Source: Chrysomallon squamiferum
Taxonomy: Eukaryota > Mollusca > Gastropoda > Neomphalida > Peltospiridae
Assembly (NCBI GenBank): GCA_012295275.1
Contig: CM022670.1
Location: 26,623,244 to 26,687,243, forward strand
Direction: 5' to 3'
DNA length: 64,000 bases
A model generated the notes under the pieces. That model ran no database searches, was not told where the DNA came from, and was given only the letters and a program-made list of their open reading frames with translations. Below are positions 40,703 through 52,400 of the stretch, one piece after another; positions within the stretch are counted from its first letter, which is position 1; every line of letters starts with the position of its first letter. Made by a program: the position numbers and the translations under genes.

Positions 40703-43039
40703 TTTTATGTTGAGCATGTTGAATCTGCACTGGATCATAAACTGTTTTCAGTTTTGAGGTTTCATTCAAGATAAACAAATTATACTCAGGAATATATAAT
40801 TATAAATAAAATGTATTTTAAGGTTTAATAGAAGTAATCTTTTAAAGTATTTTATTATTTTCATTGCTTTTTTTTTTTTTTAATAAAATAATTCTAAAAT
40901 GTAAAGATTGTTAAATTTAGTATGGTGCTTCAAAATATAGAACTAAATATAGTTGTTACTTTTATTTATTTTTTTAAATATGTTGCCACAGATTCACCAA
41001 CCGATTCACCAATTATTTTGTTTCTTAAAACTGTTTAAATTTTTGTTCTGGGATGAATCATATTCCTGCTTGCCACGATGTATCTTCAGGTATTTATATG
41101 TATAATATTGCATATTCAGGTGTTAATAATACTGTATTATAGTGTAATTTTGCTTCAGATACAGATTGCATTTAACTGTAAGAAATGTAGAAATTAGTTT
41201 TATGTGTATAGTACATTGCATAAAATAACATGGTTGTGACCAGCTGTCTTGTGTTTAATTTCTAATGTTTGTCATTTTTCAAATTATAATAAATAATTTA
41301 TTTTTAAAAAAATGTTTTGGTTAAGAACTGTAATGTGTTAGATTAATCAGTTTTAAAATATTTATACTTTTAAGGGGTTTTTTGTTTTATTCAGAGTTAA
41401 TTTTATACTGATTTTTTTATAGTTGTAAATTTGCACATCTTTTAAGTTTTATTCTCTGTTTTAGATGGCAGTAAGTTGCCACATCATTTATAACTTTATG
41501 TAAAGGCAGCATGAATTGTCCTTTGTCTTTCCTACTGAAAGACCTTGTGTTTGAAAATGTAAAAATGTTTTATGCAGATTTTTTAAAAATTACATTTAAG
41601 GCATTCCATTTGAAGCATGTTTAAATTCCAGATTTCTATCAATAAATCATACTAACTGAATATAATTATGTTCACTGGATTATTTAATGTTGTTTCTTTT
41701 TTTCTTTTTTTTTTAAACTTGATTCAATTCAATGAAAATCTTACATCTTTGATATATTAACAATGTTGAAAAACAGGAATTATGTTACATACAGAAAAGC
41801 AGATTTACTAGATGCTGTGATGGGTGTGGTTGTTGGATTTTGTTCAATGTTCTTTCTACTTCCAATGAAAACACTGCTCCCTTCACTGAAAAGCACTTTA
41901 AATTAAATTAAATTAAATTAAAAAACTTGTACATCACCATATTCAGGCTCAATTCATATTTTCAACATAATTTTGATTAATAATTAAATTTTCTGTCCTA
42001 TTGGTTGGATATTTAAATATTTTTCAGTCTGTATGAATTATCTTTGATTCCTGCTAATGTACATCACTTGTGTAGATCTTCAGTGAAATGGGTTCTGCCA
42101 ATAATTATTTTATACAACCAGCTTAATCCATATACAGAAACATATTAACTGATCACAATCCTGAAACAAACCTGCAATATGTTCAGTGTGTTTGGTAAGC
42201 TGGTATAACAAAACATAAAAAAATAAGATAAATGTTTTGTTATACATGTATCAACAGATGTTAAGGTTTTTTTCATTGTAAACACTGGTCTTGAAGAACA
42301 TGTGAAATATGTATTGCACAAAATACACATATCACCAGTATACTGAAATAAAGGCTTAACATGGAATCCTGAGAAGTCTTGTTTTCCTTTAAACAATGCA
42401 ATAAGTGAATAACGCACACTCACACACACACACATTATTATTATTTACTTAGTACTAATAATAATAATAAATAATACATAATAAAATGTTAAATAATTTT
42501 AGTACTATTTTGTATTATTAAATATAATAAAGTATTTTAATTAGAGTAATTAAAATGTCTATAGTAAAAGTTAAAGATTTTTGTTTTTAAGTTAATACTA
42601 CTAGGATGCTACAAATGAAATCAAGGTCATGGAAAATTCCATTGAAATATCAACATGGTCTGTGTTTTTCTGTTATTAATGCTACATCTAAAGTTAGAAC
42701 AGAAATAAGGCAAAGTAAGCTAATGTAATGGTCAAAATTAGCATACAGCTGATGCTAATAAAACGGTGTATGGCCTCGAGAAAAAATGTTCTATCAAAAC
42801 TAATAACACAGGCTAATACTGCTTATACCTCCATCAACATTTTGTGAAACTGATAATACAATTCTTGTAGATTTAGAAATATAATCTCATTTCATGCAAC
42901 TTTCAAATACACTTAATGTGCAGAAGATAAAAAAAGTTATTCACCAATTAATTTTTCCACATTACATTTATTATACTGAATATGTACATTTACGTATCAA
43001 AAACCCAGTAAACTTGATTAAATACAGAAATTTCATATA

Positions 43040-44527
43040 CTCTCCCAAAAAAGAAATGCAAAATGGTGCTTTCTTAGATAACTATTGTAAACTGACACAT
43101 ATCGATGTACAAACTATTAATATAATGACATTTGGTGATTCAAACATATAGCTTTTGTTACAGGCACCAAAAAGCAGGTAACACAAAATAAAGGCTCTGA
43201 TTGTGTTTATTAGCCAAAACGTCCCCACATGCAAACCACATTACCAGTGCATGAGCACGTACAGCACATGAAACTTGAATATGAGGGTTATGAAAATGCA
43301 AGGTTTTCGAATGCTTCTGTTCATTATTTTTGTTCTGACCCAACATCAAACAAATGCCATGACTGAGTGAACCGCAATGAAACAACGCCATTGGCCATTT
43401 ACAAGCTGGTGAATCCTTCTCGGCTGTAGCCTGGGTGTTCCATGTATCCCCAAGCACCATCTTGAGATTCTGGTATCAGATCCAGTAACACCAAACAACA
43501 CATGACCGTCCCACATCAGGTAGACCATGTGTAACCACCAGGGCCCAGGACCACTACATAAGGGTACTTCATCTATGGGAAAGAACCACCACGGCAACCT
43601 CTACTGCCTCAGCAATACCAGGTCTGCATAGAATATTGGCTGAGACAGTGCGCAGCCGTTTACGAGAGGTAGATATTCAAGCCAGACAGCCTGTAAGAAG
43701 AGTGATTTTGACTCAACAACATCGTCAACTACGACGTCAGTGGTGTCAAGTGCACAGAGTCTAGCCTCAATTACGATGGAGAACTGTCTGGTTTAGTGAT
43801 GAGACTCGATTTCTGCTTCATCGAGCTGATGGAAGATGTCGAATTTAAGACATCATGGTGAACGTTTTGCTGCAAATGGCATACAGGAAGCGGACAGATT
43901 TGGCAGTGGTAGCGTGATGGTGTGGGCAGCAATCTGATACAGTGGCAGGACTAACCTGGTTCACATCCAAGGCAACTTAACAGCAAAGAGATACCGAGAT
44001 GAAATTTTGCAGCCACATGTCGCTCCAATTATGAATAATGGTAACGCTGAATCCAGCACGACAATGCGAGACCACATACAGCCAAACTCACAACAGTGTA
44101 CCTACCCAACAATAACATTTATGTCCTGCCCTGGCCCTCTAAATCTCTGGATTTGAACCCTATAGAGCATTTATGGGACAAGTTGAATAGATGACTGAGG
44201 CAGCATCAACCACTGTGACTGTGGTTGATGCTCAGTTGGCATTATTCCTTCAGAGTGGGCCACCATTTTAAGGGGGTAATTCATAATGTCATTACTGCCA
44301 TGGGAAGGAGATGTCAGGCAGTTCTGGACTCCCATGGTGGGCACACAAGGTATTGATATTATACTGTTATAACCTTGAACTTTAACCTTTTCAATGTAAT
44401 ACCATCAATATTAATGAATTGCAAAAGTTTGTGTAAAATGTGAACATTCTGCTGCTTTCTGTTGATCCATTAGATGGATATTCCAAATGTCAGTAAAATC
44501 AACTTTTGCGTTTCTTTTTTGTTAGTG
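43040..44527 (+). mobile_element. Tc1-family DNA transposon, decayed
   Basis: The element is bounded by TA on both sides (43038-43039 and 44528-44529), the Tc1/mariner target duplication. Its ends are imperfect terminal inverted repeats: CTCTCCCAAAAAAGAAATGC at the left pairs with CACTAACAAAAAAGAAACGC read from the right, about 20 of 24 positions equal. A further shared TGACATTTGG lies inside each end. At 1488 bases it has the usual length of a full Tc1 element. It carries a transposase on the + strand, broken by stops and frameshifts. It lies between KANK and the p85 gene in the same orientation. The element is a fossil; the boundaries are firm. Confidence 0.93.
43354..44356 (+). pseudogene. 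Tc1 transposase pseudogene (DD34E)
   Basis: Relic of a roughly 330-residue transposase that cuts and pastes the element. The N-terminal paired-type helix-turn-helix region reads NNAIGHLQAGESFSAVAW after two early TGA stops at 43360 and 43378. The GRPxVTTRAQD linker and a second DNA-binding part (TATSTASAIPGLHRI) follow. The catalytic residues survive: Asp in WFSDETRF (43798-43800), Asp in HDNARPHTA (44060-44062) and Glu in DLNPIEHLWD (44165-44167). The last two are 34 residues apart, the Tc1 DD34E spacing. The first and second Asp are in different frames, so at least one frameshift lies between them. The C-terminal motif DSHGGHTRY ends at TGA 44354-44356. It cannot make an intact enzyme. Confidence 0.93.
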
Positions 44528-44529
44528 TA

Positions 44530-46145
44530 TAATAATCTGCATGGACTTCTCTGAACTCACTTGAAAGTAATTCCTTCAGTGATTTTGCCATAAACCAGAT
44601 GAAAATCAGCCATAAAATACATAAATAAATATGTATGTATGTACACACACATACACTCACACAAGGTTCTTCGAAAAATTTAAAATAATAATAAACAAAA
44701 ACTGATTGGATTTGTTTTATATATCAGTTTATTTATACGGTACCATACAATGATACATACGCCGATACAGACATAATATATAATCAATTAAAATACCATC
44801 ATCATTATTATTAACAATAATAATAATAATAATAATAAAATTAAATTTAAATCACTTTTTATCAATACATATTTGATTAGTGTACGTTAATTAACTTATC
44901 CCAACTTAGACCTGGTGTACAAAATAAGAGAAAAGCTAGTAATATAAAATCGATTAAGGGACATCACTCTAATTCAACTAACTATCATCGTCTGCATCAA
45001 GGTACAAATTGTCACAATTTCATTTTAAGATTATTCTAATTGAATGATAAATTAAACTCAACTGATTTCGGCGCGAAAATGAATGCCAGCTTTGTGTTTT
45101 CTTTAACTTTTCTGCAACGAAATAATCCATTCATGTTTAAAGGTAAATAACATCTAAACATGCACATGATAATACAACAATTCTTGAAAGGATAAGACTA
45201 AGATAGTAAGAAAGACAAAAACGAGAAGTAAGTAAATCAGTGTTTTAAATAAAATCTAAAAACTAAGGCTAGCTGAATTATGACAGTAAAGTTCGGGTTT
45301 GTTAAGTGTGTATATATGTAATAATATTAATAACTTATTTAAGCTAAATGTTTAACTCTTCCGTTCCACTAAACCTCACCTTTAATATAAATATAACTAT
45401 GTATTGCTCAACTTCAGCTTATTTTAAGTAAACCCCTTCATCAAAAATTAAAAAGACAAAGTTATATGTTTCTACAGTTTCAAATCATTTGAACTGTATT
45501 AGTAGTTATTCTTTTAAAAAAATGAGACGTAGTTTAATAAGCTGATAATGGAAAATTTCTACAGTTCATTAGGATTATTGTTTGCGATCATTGTGTAAAA
45601 ATCTAGGCTTTTTGTCAGAAAAATCCCTCTTTAAACTACACTATTTCGTACGTTCTGTATATTATTTATAAATTATATTAAGTTTCTAAGTATATAAACA
45701 TTACTTTTTAATATTTATATTCTCTATTTTATAATGTTCACAATCGTATATTAGTTTTCCGTTATACCTTTTTAAAAATATCTATGTTGTTTTCATTACC
45801 TTCTTTTTTAATATTTCATTTATTTTCTTTTGGTTGTTTTGTTTTTATCTTCCGATTTAAAGTATTTTAAAAATAAATAAAATATATCTTTTGGAGGCAG
45901 CTGGAAAATAATTTGAAAAAAAAATACTTAGTATAATTTAATTTCATTGTTTAGATATACTATTTAAGATATTAAATATTTATTTATTTATTTATTTATT
46001 AAACAGTTAAGATAAATATGGTTCTACAATCATTCCAAGATAAATAATTGTATTAGTTCCATATTGTCCTGAAGGACGACTAAATTTTTGCGTTTTAATA
46101 TCATTAGAAGGGACGTTACTCTACTCATATTAAGACCTTTCACCC
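44530..46145. other. Spacer upstream of the p85 gene
   Basis: No gene seen. An (AAT)n repeat lies at 44813-44838 and an E2F-like site TTTCGGCGCGAAAA at 45066-45079; the rest is AT-rich. This should include the upstream promoter region of the PI3K regulatory-subunit gene. Confidence 0.6.
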
Positions 46146-46206
46146 AACATGGCGGGCTTGTGATAAGCACTTCCTGTTTTTAGAATCAAACCCAGAAGTA
46201 TATAAG
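46146..46206 (+). promoter_or_regulatory. Probable promoter and non-coding first exon of the p85 gene
   Basis: AACATGGCGGG (46146-46156) is a close match to the YY1 site seen at many metazoan start sites. CACTTCCTG (46168-46176) is an ETS site 12 bases further on. The segment ends in a good donor, AAG|GTATGT, at 46206/46207. Spliced to the acceptor before 48867, it gives a leader with an in-frame TAG at 46181, so the ATG at 48880 would be the first in-frame start. A four-codon upstream frame (ATG GCG GGC TTG TGA, 46149-46163) overlaps the YY1 motif. Site matches are seen; promoter use is inference. Confidence 0.55.
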
Positions 46207-48166
46207 GTATGTTTTTAATAAATTCTAAATGCATTTGAAAGATATCACGTATTAGCAACTGAATATACAGGTAATATCGATTCACGTATATACTACTTTA
46301 GCAAACCTGATAGTTTCAGTGAAACCGGTAGAAGGACAGATTTTTAAAAATACACTTTTCAATATATCAACTTCACTCACCCTTGTCACTCCATCACAAA
46401 GTTATATCGCCATAACAGGGAAGAAAATAATGTGTATATTATAATGCACATTCAGTGTTTTGGGATTTGAAATAATATGTCTATTGTCAAATGGTGTGAT
46501 TTTCTTGTCATTTAGCCCGTGAATGTTTAAGTAATTCTTGTGACACTATCACTATCGTGACTATGTATGTTAATTTTAAATTTTAACTTAACTTTAAATG
46601 TAAAGCCTGAAGGGTGGTCTATGACTTAGAAAACTATATCTAAAATATCTGACCAGCCCTTTGGGGATATTTCTTTGACTGCAATAGTACTGTATTTTAG
46701 ATAAATATATTTAACTTCCATTTTGCATTTAATTCTAAAAATAAATCTATTTCGCAATTTAAAGGTTCTAATAAATCCATAAGTAACGTATTTTAAAATT
46801 TTGGTGGATATATTATATGTGATATTCTTCCATTTTATTTGATACTTGGCACAAAGTATGAAATTACGTTTTATAATAAATCTGCAGTTGTTTTCTTTCA
46901 CTTTTATTTTATTTATTTATTTTATATTTTTATTATATATATATATATATATGAATTTAGTGTCTGTCAGTGATATATTAGCTGATTATGAAACACTGAA
47001 AGTAAAATACTAAGAGTGAATGCATTATTATCAAAACACCTATTTTGGTATTTTATTTTGTTTTACTTTTAGTTTTGATATTTCTGTAAAAGACGTGACA
47101 TAAATCTATAAAATAAAAATAAATAAATAATAGGGAAAATGTTGTATTATAGTATATTATTAATAACAAAGACTATTTTCCACATGTCCTGGTATATAAA
47201 ATCTATTAAAACTATTATGTATTCAAATTAAAATTTACAAACAACATATCTGCAGCATTCATTTTGTAGATAATAGCTTTTATCAGCTAATTGAGAGTTA
47301 AGAGACTAATTGCCAGGTTTTATCTTAGCAGTAATCAACACTTCAGCCTTGCTTTCACAAGGCTGTTTGTTTAACCTGTTATAAAATCACTGCAGAATTG
47401 TTTTTTCTTTGTTTATATACAAGTAGACAAGTATACAAATAACAAATGACTGTAGCATATTATTTTGGATACCTTGAAAGTGTATAACAATAACAATGGA
47501 ACCTTTTGGTTTTGTGATTCTTTTAGTATTTTAATATTCATACGATAGAGAAAAATCATGTATATACTTGCCTGTGACAAATGTATAATTATATCACAAA
47601 ATGCATTATATATCAGATGTGAAAAGTATATTTCTAAAAAGTTACAAATTTATATGATATTGAGTTAGTAATTTTAACAGAAAGTATTTTTTACAAATAA
47701 TAAAACAAAAAGAAAACAAAAAATATGCTAAAAATAATAAAATAATAATAAATAGCTGTTTATATATGGATATAAATATAAATATGTGTGTGTGTATATA
47801 TATATATATATTTTTTTTTTTTTACTTTATGGTTATCAATTAGTAATTATTATTGATATCTTGGTCTTGATAACAGAAATGTTTCAAATTTTTAATTACT
47901 CTGTAATGTATTAACTAATCTCAGTCAAAATCATAAAAGTAGTTTGGTGAAAGCTTTTATATTTTTTAATATTTATTTTATTTTATTTTCATGTTCTTCC
48001 TGAATAATAATTATTTTTGCAAGTTTATAATTACAGGATATCCTTTTTGTGTTGACATAGCAGTAAAGCATTATAATATCCAGTCACCACTTTTGATTTA
48101 TTACTTTTATCGGTTAACTTTCTGATAAATAGTTGAATCTAATCATTTTCATATATATTAGTATTA

Positions 48167-48215
<49 letters not shown>

Positions 48216-48866
48216 ATGGCAGATATAATGAAAGGATAACCTTATGTAATTTCCTAGATATTTGTACATTAAAAACAATTTTGGAAATGTTTAATAAATT
48301 ATATTTTTTTATACATATTTTTGTTTGGGATTAGTGAAGTTTTAATATAGATATATAATATATAAATCAAATAATTCAGAAGCCACTTGGTATATAGAAC
48401 TTCTAAGTAACTATTGATATTATACATCTGTGTGCAAATATTTATAATACAACTTACAAGCTAGCTGTGCATTTGGTAGGGCCACTGGTTTTTAAATGTA
48501 CATTATATTTTGTGTTCTTGCTCATTTGAAATATCTAAGTTATTTTCCATTAAAATGTGCATGTCATTAAGTCTATTTATCTGAATAAAAAAATAAAAAT
48601 AAGACTTGCAATTTATAGATAGTGAATTCATGACACGAAAACATGTATGGACAAAAATCTTATATTATTAATGTTTTGTTCCTTTATAACAAGTCAAATG
48701 TAATGAAAGGAATAAGTACAGCAACCACTTTATAAACATTTGGATTGTCTCTTGCAAGATACTTATTTTTTGTTGTTGTTCTTGTTGTGGATTTTAATGT
48801 TTATTTTTTAATTTGTTTTTGTTTAAATAATGCTTATTAATTATAATTTCAATTTCTTTTTTCTAG
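46207..48866 (+). other. Probable first intron of the p85 gene
   Basis: A 2660-base GT-AG intron in the 5' UTR if the exon ending at 46206 is right. It contains (GT/TA)n near 47786-47810 and (ATT)n at 48168-48213. No exon was seen. Confidence 0.55.
48168..48213. repeat. (ATT)n microsatellite
   Basis: About 15 ATT units. Confidence 0.95.
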
Positions 48867-49090
48867 GTTACTTTTCAACATGAGCAATATTGTACGATAT
48901 GAGGCTTTGTATTCTTATGATCCTGATGAATATCACCATGATGATAACAATATCCCAATCAGTCCAGGTGATCAGCTGGAGGTGGATATGTCCCACCCAA
49001 ATAATACACAGTTTGCAAATATGATTGAGAAACCAGAGGGCTGGTTATATGGATACAATCTTAAGCAGGGTTCATTAGGTTTATTTCCAG
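48867..49090 (+). CDS. PIK3R: p85 coding exon 1 (5' UTR end plus SH3 first part)
   Basis: The acceptor TTTTTTCTAG precedes 48867, with only 13 bases of leader before the ATG at 48880. The donor CCAG|GTAATA follows 49090 and splits the Gly codon of LFPG (phase 1). It encodes 70 residues plus one base, most of the SH3 fold up to the conserved FPG. Confidence 0.88.
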
Positions 49091-49427
49091 GTAATAATTT
49101 AAATAGTTTCACTTCTTTTAAAGTTTTAAATGAAAATAAATTTCTGGAAGGTGCATGTTTTGACTTGAACATCTAAGAAAATCAATTTTAATATAGCTGT
49201 TATTTCCAAAATAATGTCTTACAAATAACTTCCATGTTTATCAGTTTAGGTTACTGAAGATGCTAAATATAACCATTTGATTCATTCTAGCTACATAATT
49301 TTATTTCCAGGTGATAAGTATGTCAAATATGTTGGCCAAAGCAGCAAAAGCACAGTTCCAAGTCTTCCACCAAAACACCTTGGCCAAGGAGATGTTTGCA
49401 ATGACAGTGGTTATGAAGGTACACCAG
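48880..49427 (+). CDS. PIK3R: PI3-kinase regulatory subunit (p85-like), N-terminal SH3 part
   Basis: Two coding exons, 48880-49090 and 49311-49427, joined in phase 1, give about 108 residues. They form an SH3 domain: ALYSYDPDE at the start, a long insert between the acidic GDQLEVD strand and the EGWLYGYN tryptophan motif, then GLFPGDKYVKYVG. The inserted n-Src loop and WLYGYN followed by FPG are typical of p85 SH3 domains rather than other SH3 proteins. After it comes VPSLPPKHLGQ, like the start of the proline-rich linker of p85. The protein should continue with RhoGAP-like, SH2, inter-SH2 and SH2 domains outside the window. p85 stabilises and inhibits the p110 lipid kinase and brings it to phosphotyrosine receptors. 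The start ATG has A at -3. The family call is firm; the choice among PIK3R paralogues cannot be made here. Confidence 0.9.
49091..49310 (+). other. Short p85 intron within the SH3 domain
   Basis: A 220-base GT-AG intron, phase 1, interrupting FPG. The 12 bases TTATTTCCAGGT occur at both splice junctions (49081-49092 and 49301-49312). Confidence 0.9.
49311..49427 (+). CDS. PIK3R: p85 coding exon 2 (SH3 end plus Pro-rich linker)
   Basis: The acceptor TTATTTCCAG precedes 49311 and the strong donor CAG|GTAAGT follows 49427. It completes Gly and encodes DKYVKYVG, the last SH3 strand, then a linker with VPSLPPKH and SGYEGTP. It ends in phase 1. The next exon is not in the window. Confidence 0.88.
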
Positions 49428-52400
49428 GTAAGTGATTGTAGCATCTGTTTAGAATTTTTCATTAAAGTTTTGCAAATACCATACTCAAGATAAATATATT
49501 CATCCTTTTTAAAAATGCTTTTACATTAATTTATTATTACAAGCATTAGTTATAATGTCATACCATGGACTTTCAGAAATTAAAAAATATAAATTATCTC
49601 CCTTCGACCAAACCATGTCATTGTTATAGATTTTACAAACATAATATATTTAGTTACTGACAAAACATAAACAAACAAACAAATAATTTATTCATGTACA
49701 TTTAAAATTGTATGAAATTAATCCAGTTTTTTTTTTTTAGTGAAAATATTTACTTAGTGATGAATTTGTTTTGTCTAAATAAAACTTGAAAAATAATATG
49801 ATATATCACTATTTTGGATAAATAAATTATTTAATTTTAAATCATAAGAATACAAAGTTATTTTGCCAATTAACATGACAGAATCAGTTTCATGGAAAGA
49901 AGTAATACAAAAAATTTGTTTTTGCAGTAATAAGAAAATAGAGTAATTAATCCATTTAATCATTTCAAGAAGTGAAGTTTAATTAAATACTTTCTCCTTC
50001 ATAATATATTTAAAAGGAATCTGTTTGTTGTAAAATCTAGTACAAAACAGTCATGCTAGTTGAAATTCAGTATATTTTATCATTCCATCATATTTAAATT
50101 TGTTAATGTGTATTAGCAGTGGTTTACTTTTTTAAATTCTGGTTGAAAAAATGACATTATATGTCAAACATTAGCCTTTGTCATTTTTTATAAACATTTT
50201 CTTCAAAAGTATGATATTTGTTAACTGTTATCAAAGATTTATAACAATATTATATTATTGAGATTTTTTAAGTCAGTCTTTACACTCAAAATAAAATAAC
50301 GCTACAAATCAGAAGTTTGTTTATCATGTCCACTTCTTGTAGATTATGTATAATTATGTACTTTCAAACACTTATGTTCTACAGATGCTATATCACACTT
50401 TAATGTATTACAGAATTGTGGTTAAATATACAATGTAAAATTTAAAAACCCACAAAACTTTCATTTGAAAAGTTACAGGGACAAAATATCTACAAAGATC
50501 AAGCCAATAAATCCTTTTTCTTTCTATCTTTACAAAAATTATAATGTAATTGTAGATTGTACACATCATTTAGTTATGCTAAAATGGAATTAAAGTGAGC
50601 AATAAATAAAGTGTTACAAATATTATTATCATAACTTTAGTTAAACTTACATTTATTTATCATTTTTATTAACAATTTTTAAATTTGAAAAATACATGTT
50701 TGTTCTATTTTTTTTTTTTTTTTTTTTTTTATAATTTAAAAATATAATTACAAAAACCAAAACACAAATTGACAGTGAATAAACAGAACAGAATTTAAAA
50801 AAAAACAAAAAAAAAACACAAATGCTTTTTAATATTTATATTAGTATTCTTAGTAGTTCATTACATCTGAGGTAATAATATAGTGTGTTAAAACCTTAAA
50901 TATTTCATAAAATTTAATTATGAATGTAAAACTCATAAATCAGTGTTTTAGCAGCAATAACAAAAAAATTGTCTTTGTGATTTTATTTATAAAATTAAGA
51001 TAAGTTTTTTTATTGTTATTATTTTGTATGGATGTTTTGCCATGAAACCTCTAGGCAGTTGGTTGAAAGTTTATATTATATTTTAAGAAAAAAGAAAAAC
51101 ATGTCCAAGGCCAGACTGTTGTGGCTCTCATCATTAGTCTTTTATGTTATTTTAATATGTAGCAAATGGTGCTTCTTTTTCTAAAACTTCTTTGTTAAGG
51201 GTCTGTTAAATTTCAGTAACTGGGGGCAAAATAATGCACTATTTAAAGAAATATTTTGTTTTTATTTGAGCAACTCAACTTCAGGCTACTGACATTTCAT
51301 TTGTCCTGATCTTTTGTTTTCAGCCACCAAAAAGCAATATAATAGAAAAATGTGGGGAAAAGTCTCTTCAAATTACAAATAATTAAATTACACATTTTTA
51401 AAATTAATCAAACACTTTAAATGATGCAGTTTTTGTTATTTTTTAAGTGTTATTTTTTTCCTTTCATTGCTTTTTTTATTTTTTAGTCTTCATAAACTGT
51501 TGGGGAACAACACATATATAGCAATTACTTTATTATTATTATTTATTTATTTATCATTTTTATTTTATTTTTTTAATGTCCTGATGTCTATTAATTTTCA
51601 GAAAGAAAAATTATTAGTAAATAATTAACTTCCAAAGTATATATGCTCACATATCTAAAAATAAAAATAATAATAATAAATAAATAAAAATCTATTAAGA
51701 ATTATGTGAGTTTACAACTCATAATACAGGCTAAAAAAAAAGCTTCAATATACTAGAAATTTTATTTAAAATTTATAAGTTTGTTTTATTTAATGATTCC
51801 ACTAAAAAATCTATATTTGATAGATTGTATATTTTACAATTACAATGTCATATCCTATTTTGTAACTGAGTTGGTAAAAGTATCTGTCAGAAAATTTAGA
51901 TTCATTTTAAATATCTTTATAAGTGTAATTAAAATTCCCCTTTTAAGTAAAACTGCTATATTTCTGTTACTGTGCCTTGCAGTGACATAAATTCAGATAA
52001 AACCAACTATATGTTAAGCTCCTTTTTCTCTCTCTGTATTTTTATTTTTCTCAAGTTATGTGTTTATGCTGGTCTTTAGTTGTTTGGTTTTTTTAGTGGC
52101 ATTAATTCATTAATAACAGCTGTTACGGTTTAACATTACTATATGCTCACAGTACCATGTATGTTCTCAAACCTTCCCAGAACTTTGTGTTTTGAAACTC
52201 AATAGTCTAGTCTATATTGTTTTCTTTTGACATTTGATCTTTTTGTTCCCTAAAAAAATATTAAATTTAATGCCACAGAGAAAAAGCAGAATTATTTTGT
52301 CCAGCTTTTAAATTGAAAAATAATATATGAATCAGAGTTTTAAGATTTTCAAAAAGAGTGTTGACATTATAAAAATTTGTTTTAATACAGGTAATCTTGC

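Larger units (their letters stand above)
37565..43039 (+). other. KANK 3' UTR and intergenic DNA
   Basis: No further coding sequence was seen. AATAAA occurs at 37921 and 39807, among others, so the KANK transcript could end at several places. The rest is AT-rich spacer, with the AAT and poly-A repeats listed and a short (AAATT)n at 41902-41922. The open frame at 42894-43151 crosses the Tc1 element boundary and is not a gene. Confidence 0.6.

Noticed and set aside
43346-43597. Minus-strand open frames over the Tc1 element
   Set aside because: They are antisense to the recognisable transposase relic on the + strand.
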